Origin: Dendrocalamus latiflorus
Lineage: Eukaryota; Streptophyta; Magnoliopsida; Poales; Poaceae
DNA length: 64,000 nucleotides
NCBI GenBank assembly: GCA_017311315.1
Contig: CM029647.1
Coordinates: forward strand, 11,382,577-11,446,576
Direction of reading: 5' to 3'
The stretch's first letter is position 1. Every line of letters starts with the position of its first letter. Of this stretch, positions 57,080 through 64,000 are shown piece by piece. The notes beneath the pieces are model-generated. The model worked only from the letters and a program-made list of their open reading frames with translations. It searched no databases and had not been told where the DNA came from. Position numbers and translations under genes: made by a program.

Positions 57080-58640
57080 TAGACCCACTTACAAGTGATG
57101 GGATGAGAATGAGATGGACAAGGAACAAGATCCCAAGTACCAGTACGCTCAAGGGCAGCAATCTCCTCGGCCATGGCAAGCTGCCACTCAGGGTGAGTAA
57201 CAGCATCCCGGTAGGAGACAGGCTCACGAGTAGCCGCGCCAGCAAAGGCAAAACGGGCAGGAGGCCGAATCAACTGGCGATCGCGGAGAGCGTAGCGAGG
57301 AGAAGATGGCCCATCAGGAGAAGATGGCCCATCAGGGGAAGATGGAGCATCAGAAGAAGAGGGAACATCAGAAGAAGATGGCTCAGCTGGAAGATCCTCA
57401 AAACGAGGTCGACGAGTGTAGAAGATAAGAGGAGGAGGTACGGTAGTAGGAGGAGCCTGGGGAGTCGTAGGAGACGACATAGGCGGCGACAACGGCGGAG
57501 AGGCCACAGGAGGAATATGTGGAGACTCAGTGGGACAGGTGGACGAGGGCAAAACAGATATAGGTGTATCTGGAAAGGTCAAGAAAGACAGAGACTCCAC
57601 AGAGGAAGCCGAAGGAGAGGCAGGACGTGGGTAGAATGGACGAGACTCGTCGAAAGTCACATCCCGAGAAACCCGCATCCGACGACCAACAGGATCCCAA
57701 CACCGATAGCCCTTGTGCTCGGCACTGTATCCCAGAAAGACACACTCAACAGACTGAGCGGTCAGTTTGGTGCGTTCTCGAGGGGCGAGGAGAACGTAGC
57801 AAACGCAGCCAAACAGATGAAGGGCAGAGTAGTCAGGAAGAAAACCACAGAGACGCTCAACAGGGATCGCACCCTTAAGAGCAGAAGAGGGCTGGATGTT
57901 GACAAGATAGGTGGCAGTGGAAACAGCCTCGGCCCAAAAGTGAGGTGGAATAGAGGCGGCGATCATCAGAGCACGAGCCGTCTCAAGGAGGTGCCGATGC
58001 TTGCGCTCAGCGACACCATTCTGAGCATGAGCACCAGGACAAGAGAACTGAGCGAGAGTGCCCTGCTCAGCAAGGAAGCTGCGCAGGTGACGAGAGAGGT
58101 ACTTGCCAGCAGAGTCAGCACGAAGGACACGAATAGGAGTGGAGAACTGTGTGTGTATCATAGTGGCAAATTGTTTATAGATAGGCAAGGCCTCACTACG
58201 AGAAGACATGAAATATATCTAAGTGTGGCGAGAGAAATCATCTATAAAAATAATATAATAACGATGACCCCCTTTCGAAACAAAGGGAGCCGGACCCCAA
58301 ACGTCTGAATGAACAAGATCAAAAGGACGCTGAGACACAGACTCACTATGAGGATAAGGAAGCTGAATCTGTTTACCTAACTTACAGCCCTGACAATCTA
58401 AAGATACGTCTCCTGAGACAGACCCCAGAAGACCACGACGAACTAGGGACGACAGACGGGATCCACACAGATGGCCAAGACGGTGATGCCACTGCTGGAA
58501 AGAGCCGGTAGACGAAGTGGCAGAAGCGGAGAGACTGGCGGCGGTGGTGGCAGCGGAAGGAAGGTGAAGCCAGTCAAGCTCCCAGAGACGCTGTGAGTCA
58601 CGGCGCCGAGGGCCAGAACCAACCAGAGCTCCCGTGTGGC
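57080..58640 (-). pseudogene. Copia pol, 5' part: GAG-preintegrase, integrase and the first RT residues
   Basis: Reading leftward, WELDWLHLPSAA and WHHRLGHLCGSRLSSLVRRG (His2-Cys2 zinc finger with CQGCKLGK) form the GAG-preintegrase domain. Integrase follows with HSDVWGPAP (first Asp), LRADSAGKYLSRHL (second Asp) and NGVAERKHRHLLETARAL (Glu). A TAG at 58219-58221 replaces the usual Trp codon just after DDFSRHT. The frame then runs through the C-terminal integrase extension and the linker rich in Ser-Pro repeats (SSDAPSSPDGPSSPDG) to CKWVY, where the Helitron interrupts. Gag and protease are absent upstream. Confidence 0.9.
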
Positions 58641-58649
58641 TTTTTTTTT

Positions 58650-59210
58650 GCTTTTTTTTTCTAAACCCTAAAACTTAACGGGCCGAAGGCCCGTTAGAAC
58701 ACACGCGCACACGCGCACGCGCAGGAGGCGGTGTCCGCTGGCGGCGCAGACAGCGCGGAGCGGCCGGCGGCGCGGAGCGACGGCGCGTGGGAGCGGCGGC
58801 GGCCTCGGGCGAGGGAGGAGCAGCCGGCGGCGACCTCGAGCAGGCGGCCTCGGGCGGAGGCCCGCGACGGCGACCGGGTGGAGTCGGGCGGCGACCAGCG
58901 GACGGCGGGTCCGGGCGGCGGCGCGGGGAGCCTTCTTGCGCGGGGAGGCCGGCGACGGCACCGAGCCGAGACCGGGCCCGGGGAAGGCGGAATCGTTCCG
59001 GGTGAAGGCGGCGGCGGCCCGGGGAGTCGGCGGAGCCGACGAGTGGAGACGCGCGGGGGCGGCGCGGGGAGGCCGGCGACGGCGCGGGGAGGCCGACGGC
59101 GACCGGGGAGGCGAAGCGGGGAGATGGGATCTCTCAGGCGTCGCCCAGGATGGGAGGCCGGAGGCGGCACGCGGGCGCGGAACCCTAGGTAAACCAAAAC
59201 CCTAGTTTTG
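58650..59210 (-). other. GC-rich leader in place of gag
   Basis: Between the primer site and the GAG-preintegrase domain stand only about 560 bases of very GC-rich sequence, ending (minus strand) in two A9 runs separated by GC. One 167-codon frame (58694-59197) is Pro/Arg-rich and shows none of the gag zinc knuckle or protease DTG motifs. It may be a leader, or acquired host sequence. The join to pol looks like an internal deletion at the A-runs. Confidence 0.6.
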
Positions 59211-59222
59211 GCTCTGATACCA
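59211..59222 (-). promoter_or_regulatory. primer-binding site for initiator tRNA-Met
   Basis: TGGTATCAGAGC on the minus strand is the classic plant retrotransposon site complementary to the 3' end of initiator methionine tRNA. Confidence 0.93.
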
Positions 59223-59349
59223 TGTTATGAATAGCGCTTGTATTCATATGAGGCCAATGGGCCAGAATATATACACAAAGTACAAGTGGTAAATATGCAA
59301 AGAACCCCTCATAACAATGGGGAATAACAAACTATACATATCTCTAACA
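59223..59349 (-). repeat. 5' LTR of the Copia element
   Basis: 127 bases. On the minus strand it is followed with no spacer by the primer-binding site. Confidence 0.95.
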
Positions 59350-62335
59350 AAGAGTTTATTTCAAAAGATTATCATTTTATGTGAAAAAGGTTATCCCAAA
59401 ACAAAAATTTATGTCTAAGCAGGTCTAAACATTTGATATAAAATTTCTCTAGTCCATACTAGTGTATTAACTAGAGTTTTATCTAAGGTGACAAGGCATG
59501 TTGATGTTCAATGCCAAATTTGGCCATATACAAAGGAATTTAGGTATAACTAGAAATTAAATCAGCTTTAAACTATGTTTGGATAAAAGTATGCATGCAT
59601 AATAATTTAAAAACAACATAAATAATTTGAATTACTGGGAACAATATGATCAAAGGTACAAATTACCTTGCTCAAAGTCTTATGCTGCGAATCGTCGAAA
59701 TCGTACTCTCCGAAATAGTCGTAATCTATACGTCAAGAACCAAAACAAATAAATTCAAACAAAATTCAAATAAACTTCAAATTTTTGAAAAGAGGACAAT
59801 TTTAGAGGAATTTAGAAATTTGAAAAAGTGCAATAGGAGTTAAAATAAAGAAATACGTGCTTCTAGATGTTTGAAAATAGAGAAAAAGGAAAAGGCTGAT
59901 TTTCTGGAATTATTTTTGTATTGGAAATGATATTTATGACGTTAGCAAGGAAATTGATTTTCGGTGGAATTATTTTTCTATGGAAAAAGGAATTTATGAC
60001 GTTAGGTTGACGTCATCAAGAGAAATGGATTTTCGGCTGAATTATTTTTCAGCAGGAAAAGGTTTTATTTTACTGACAGGTGGCATCATCCTTCCCTCTC
60101 CACACTTCGTATGTTCCTATGGAAAATTGATATTTTTCACATTTGTTGATATATATCATTCTCTTTTAAAACTCCGTTGTAATGTACACGCACCTTATTA
60201 GTATTGATCTAAAAATTGCTTATGGCAGTGACCTACAGCCGACAAATAACCCCGTCCATGTATGTGCAACTCTCCACAAATCAAGAGGGGAATTACACAC
60301 TACTGATGCAGTCCATACACACAAATAGTCAAATTCCCAACTTGCAAGCTACCAACGAACACTCCTCCAACACGTCAGTACATGTTTGTTTCAACATTTA
60401 TGATTACCACTAGCTTAGCTTAGCTTGCCCCCACTAGATTCAGAGAACAAAGCCAGCCAGCCAGAAACCCAACTCGCACCTAACAGAAAGAAGATGCATA
60501 TATCATGCTTGCAAACATGCATACAAGTCTGGTGCCAGTCTGCTTCAATGCAAGAAGCATTACATCGACCAATCAATTCTACATGATCCCCTCGGCAATT
60601 GCAATTTTGCAGATCCCCTGATAAGGTTAGGTCACTCACATGAAGCTCATGCAGAGAGGTGAATTCAAGGACGATCCTCTGAACTGAACACTGCAATTTG
60701 CAGGGGTAACCTGAAAGAGGGGGCAGAAAGGAGCTGAGCTCGTTGCCAATCCGAACCGGATGCCTGCAACGAGACACTCGAAAGCGTTGGGAGATCAGGA
60801 TGAGATCGTGTTGGGAGAGCGTCCAAATCAGAGGAGATTGCAGAGGCTTGGGCTGGGAGAAGCGTGAAAGCTCTGGGGCATGGGGCCCACAGGATGAGCT
60901 GCCCTTTGTCTTGACTTTTTTGTGGGGTGGGCCCCACCTCACTCACCAAAATATGGGAATTAGGGTATATTCGTATTAGTTTCTGCTTATGTCTTCTAAA
61001 AGTTAATATAAATATCCATTTTTTGAAGCGGCTTTCTTATTATTTTGTGCCGAAGATAAAGTAGAAGATCACAAATACATCACAGGAGACCAGATTGGAA
61101 GGGTTTTTATGCATTCAAACTTTTGGTTTTTATTTTTCCTTCTTGATTGCTGTGTGTGGATGAGTTTTGTTGGTACAATTTAGTCACTTCTATTAATTGG
61201 CTCTCAGCTGAACCACTAATAAGGTCCTATTTGGAATATAACATTACCGGAACTGAACAATTTCGTGTGAAATTCATGTGTTCCCAACAGATCCTAACGT
61301 AGTGGTTTATGTTGCACGATGTTTTTTAAGTTCAATTTTTGTTTCTAGAACATACCGTAGCATAACAGATCATTGGTAAGCTCTCATTTATGCATAAATA
61401 TTAAATCTAACACTCTTTTCACCAAATCTTAATTTTTAACAAAATAAACATAGTATACATGCCCCCGTCAATATAAATAATTTCTGGAAGCTCTCGATTT
61501 ACACTTGCTCAAAAGAAAAGGAAAATGACAATACTAGTAGCACATGTGGGTTTTGAAGGGAACACAACTGTACACCGGCAAGCTGCATCTGCCCTTAACA
61601 GTAAGCTCAAAAAGTCGGTGGCGAAGGCCCGTGGGATCTGAGTTCTCTGAAGTCTGAACTAGTGCGCTTCAACAATTTATAATCAAGTAGTTTGCAGAAC
61701 AAGGGATTGAGGGATGCTACTGAAAATTTATTACTACATAGAAGGGACCCATTACTTAAAAGAAGTAGAAGTGTAATGAATATTTTTTTGAAAGGATCCC
61801 AACATAGCATGAACTCTCCAAAATTTGTACACAATTCCTATGTTCCAAACAAGTCCAATTAAGATGGCAAATACAGTGCTATGCTGTGCGAGCAATCTGT
61901 GTGAGGGAATAAATCCATCATGTTTATTGGTTGCTGTGGTTAATTTAGACATTCTCATCACGGCAAAACGACAGTTTGTAACGAAAACTCCAGCCCAGTT
62001 ATCTCGCATGCTTCTGTGGCTGCAGCTGTTCACTTTGAACTCTCTCACTCTCACCTCGCCGAGGGGGCTTGTTGCAGTGCTCCTAGTATTGCGGCCCGTT
62101 TTTCCTACGACCTCGGAGGAGAGACACTGTGCGTTTGTGATCCGAGGCTCGAGAGAATAGGGAGCAAAGTGGAGCGAGGATTTGGGCGGCAGATTAGCCG
62201 AACAAAAGAAACAAGATTCGATCCACCACCTCTCTCCCTCTCTCACACACTTCTTCTCTAGATCTCCCGCTCCCGAGTCTCCCGGGCCTGGCACCACTCA
62301 CCACTCGCTCGCGCACGCTTCTTCGCTCCCGCGCA
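59350..62335. other. intergenic, no gene recognised
   Basis: Host sequence continues after the Copia insertion. Open frames at 60,415-60,980 and 61,750-62,300 overlap on both strands and carry no domain. From about 62,160 the sequence is probably promoter of the SPEAR-type gene. Confidence 0.45.
59895..60075. repeat. degenerate tandem repeat
   Basis: Three diverged copies of a unit like TGATTTTCGGTGGAATTATT followed by TTTCTATGGAAAAAGGAATT and TATGACGTTAG, about 60 bases each. Confidence 0.6.
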
Positions 62336-62339
62336 CCCA

Positions 62340-62345
62340 TATAAA
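62340..62345 (+). promoter_or_regulatory. TATA box of the SPEAR-type gene
   Basis: TATAAA in CACCCATATAAACCCC is followed by a C-rich leader of about 330 bases before the ATG at 62707. Confidence 0.65.
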
Positions 62346-62706
62346 CCCCGACTCACACGCCTCGATCCCACCTGGAGCCACAGGTTCTTGATCTAGTAGG
62401 CTGCAAGGACCGTGGTGCTCTGCATGCGTTAGTTTCTTGCTCCTTGTGGTGGCACCAGTGATCACTCAATCCCCCGACCTGCTCATCTCCTTGATCGTAG
62501 AGGCACTCGCATCGATCGTTTGCTGATCATATCGTTGCATCTATGCTTGTGTGACTCTCTTTCGCTCATGATTTCGTGATGCGGGGAGCGTCAAGAATCA
62601 CGCGCCTCTCAGCGCCCGTTTGTTGATCCCTTCTCGCGTTCTGTGAGGTGCGCCGCCATCAAGAACCACTGGAGTTTCTCGTGTCCGATTGACTTGGTGC
62701 GAAGAT

Positions 62707-63655
62707 ATGGTGCAAGAACAGAACAGCAATCACCACAACTACCACCACCACCAGCAGCAGCTGGGTAGGTACGGTGGTGGCGGTGGCGGCGCGGCCACCG
62801 GGGTGGCGCGGGCGTCGAGGAAGAACAAGCCCAAGAAGATCCCGCAGCGCGGCCTCGGCGTGGCGCAGCTCGAGAAGCTCCGCATCGAGGAGCAGAAGAA
62901 GATGGAGGGAGGAGCCTCCGTGCCGTCGGCGGCTACGCCGACGTCGCACGCGCTCAACGGCTGCGGCGGCGGCCTCGGCCACCTCCCACCGCTGCACCAT
63001 CCGCCGCCGACGTCGCACCCACTGAGCGGTCTGTCCAGGCCGGACGCGGACGGCGGTGTGCACTGCAGCTTCCCGCCGGTGCTCTGGAACCCGGTGGATC
63101 CCATGAAACACCCGTACAAGAGGAGCCTGTGCCCGCAGCCTCCACTCCCAATGGTACGTGCCGTGAGCTCTTCGTGCCAATGTGCACGGCGTATGTGCTT
63201 GATGTCTCAAACCCATGCAAATCTTTCGCTGATCAGGTGAGCACGGGCCTGTCGCTGACGGCGTCGTCGAGCCATCCAACGGAGCCCCCTTCAAACCAAA
63301 TGTACAGCAGCAGCAGTAGCAGGAGCAGCGCGGCGGCGCCGGCACCGGCCGAGGAGGACAGGGTACATATTTCGTTGAGGCTTCAGGAGAGACCTCTCTG
63401 GCTTTCTCTTCTGCTGCGTGGTAATTGTGCTTGCCATGGTCGCTAAATGTGGATTTGGTTAGTGTAGGAGACGGCCAGTGTGGATAGGTCCTGGCCCTTC
63501 ATGTTCAAGGGCATGACGGCGGCCGCCTTCAGGACGACAGGCAAAACCCCTCCTCCGGTGGCGCCTTACGCCGTCAGGACGGCGAGCGAGTCCGGGTTGG
63601 CCGATGCTGCTCCTGACCTCAGTAGATACGAGTTCAGAGCAACGAATTATTTCAG
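62707..63655 (+). CDS. OsSPL: SPOROCYTELESS/SPEAR-type transcriptional repressor, exons 1-3 (partial)
   Basis: Exon 1 (62707-63153, 149 codons) holds His/Gln and Gly runs and then the conserved SPL motif at about residues 35-65: RKNKPKKIPQRGLGVAQLEK followed by LRIEEQKK. Its donor is ATG|GTACGT. Exon 2 (63237-63362) starts VSTGLSLTASSSHP and ends EEDR before GTACAT. Exon 3 (63468-63655) reads RSWPFMFKGMTAAAFRTTGK through YEFRATNYF before GTAAAT. The first two joins are in phase 0. The C-terminal EAR motif expected to bind TOPLESS would lie past the window end. Arabidopsis SPL/NZZ and TIE proteins use such motifs to repress CIN-TCPs; SPL is needed for sporogenous cell and ovule development. 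The ATG at 62707 opens the first frame containing the motif. The orthologue name rests on remembered synteny. Confidence 0.85.
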
Positions 63656-64000
63656 GTAAATTTCCAATGTTGATTCACTTCTTTCAATTGATTTGTTGGT
63701 TTGATCTGAGTTAAAATTGTGCATCAAGCAAAATTATGGTTTAAGACAGACAGTACACTGATTATTGGCTCGGTTTGCTCTTCATGTTCTGGACTAGTCA
63801 TTTCATCGCATTATTTTCAGAATAGTCACTGTTCTTGTGTCCAGTAGCGATTACTTGGTTTAGGTAAGACAAGAAAAATCGGGGGAAACATGTCACATTC
63901 ATTCCTACGCTTTATCCCAGTATCACAAAAAAATACGTTTTTTTTCTGTTGAAATTTTACTAGGTTTCTCTGCCTTTTTTTAACATGAGTTTTCTCTGTC

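Larger units (their letters stand above)
49540..59349 (-). mobile_element. Copia LTR retrotransposon, gag-less, split by a nested Helitron
   Basis: Two 127-bp LTRs (49540-49666, 59223-59349) start TGTTAGAGAT and end CATTCATAACA on the minus strand, and read identical base for base. AAGAG flanks both sides (49535-49539, 59350-59354). A tRNA-Met primer site and a polypurine tract adjoin the LTRs. Pol runs integrase then reverse transcriptase then RNase H, the Copia order. Without the Helitron the element is 3788 bp, short for Copia: gag and protease are missing. Identical LTRs mean the insertion is young. The disrupted host sequence is intergenic. Confidence 0.95.

Noticed and set aside
57103..58308. 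401-codon plus-strand frame over the Copia integrase
   Set aside because: Antisense shadow. The minus strand carries the integrase motifs.
62659..63345. 228-codon minus-strand frame over the SPEAR gene
   Set aside because: Antisense to the conserved SPL motif and to the three-exon structure with good splice sites.

Overview
This is plant nuclear DNA, most likely from a grass and probably rice (Oryza). Genes are sparse, GC-rich at their 5' ends and intron-bearing, and they sit in a dense field of Tourist, hAT, CACTA, Helitron, Copia and other LTR elements. I see no bacterial operons, rRNA, tRNA or CRISPR. Only three genes look like resident, functional host genes. They are a miR319-targeted CIN-class TCP transcription factor (about 10.1-12.0 kb, + strand), an ATL-type RING-H2 membrane ubiquitin ligase (30.56-31.12 kb, +), and the first three exons of a SPOROCYTELESS/SPEAR-type repressor (62.71 kb to beyond the window end, +). 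From memory, a PCF5-like TCP, ATL genes and OsSPL lie close together on rice chromosome 1. The placement fits that synteny but I cannot verify it here.

Layout: 0-3.55 kb is the 3' part of a decayed CACTA transposon (TNP2-type transposase remnant, Ulp1-like protease remnant, subterminal repeats). 4.98-9.07 kb holds a MITE, a 546-bp hAT-like element and a complete 1185-bp non-autonomous CACTA element with a TAT target duplication. The TCP gene follows. 17-30 kb is repeat-rich: a complete 955-bp hAT element, two abutting Tourist MITEs and a decayed PIF/Harbinger element with both of its ORFs. The ATL gene follows. 31.7-49.3 kb is a mosaic: two copies of a coding-poor LTR family in opposite orientations, several hAT-type elements and two hAT transposase remnants, a reverse-transcriptase-type RNase H fragment, a Tourist MITE, an 1841-bp solo LTR with a 5-bp duplication, and minisatellites.

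The most striking region is 49,540-59,349. A Copia retrotransposon on the minus strand (two 127-bp LTRs that read identical, AAGAG target duplication, tRNA-Met primer site, polypurine tract) lacks gag and protease. Its pol reading frame is interrupted at one position by a 6,022-bp Helitron (51,058-57,079). The Helitron has TC...CTAG termini, a 3' hairpin and insertion between host A and T with no target duplication. It carries, all in one orientation, exon fragments of three unrelated host genes: spliceosomal SF3A2 (exons 1-2), the C-terminal exons of the nonsense-mediated-decay helicase UPF1, and two exons of a TMEM214/DUF2359 gene. It also carries a GC-rich 116-bp tandem repeat and an unusual CGACC/GGTCG-rich block.

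The TCP and SPEAR-type genes encode members of families known to interact: SPL/TIE proteins recruit TOPLESS to CIN-TCPs. Their linkage within about 52 kb is notable. Exon boundaries are by eye and may be off by a base or two.
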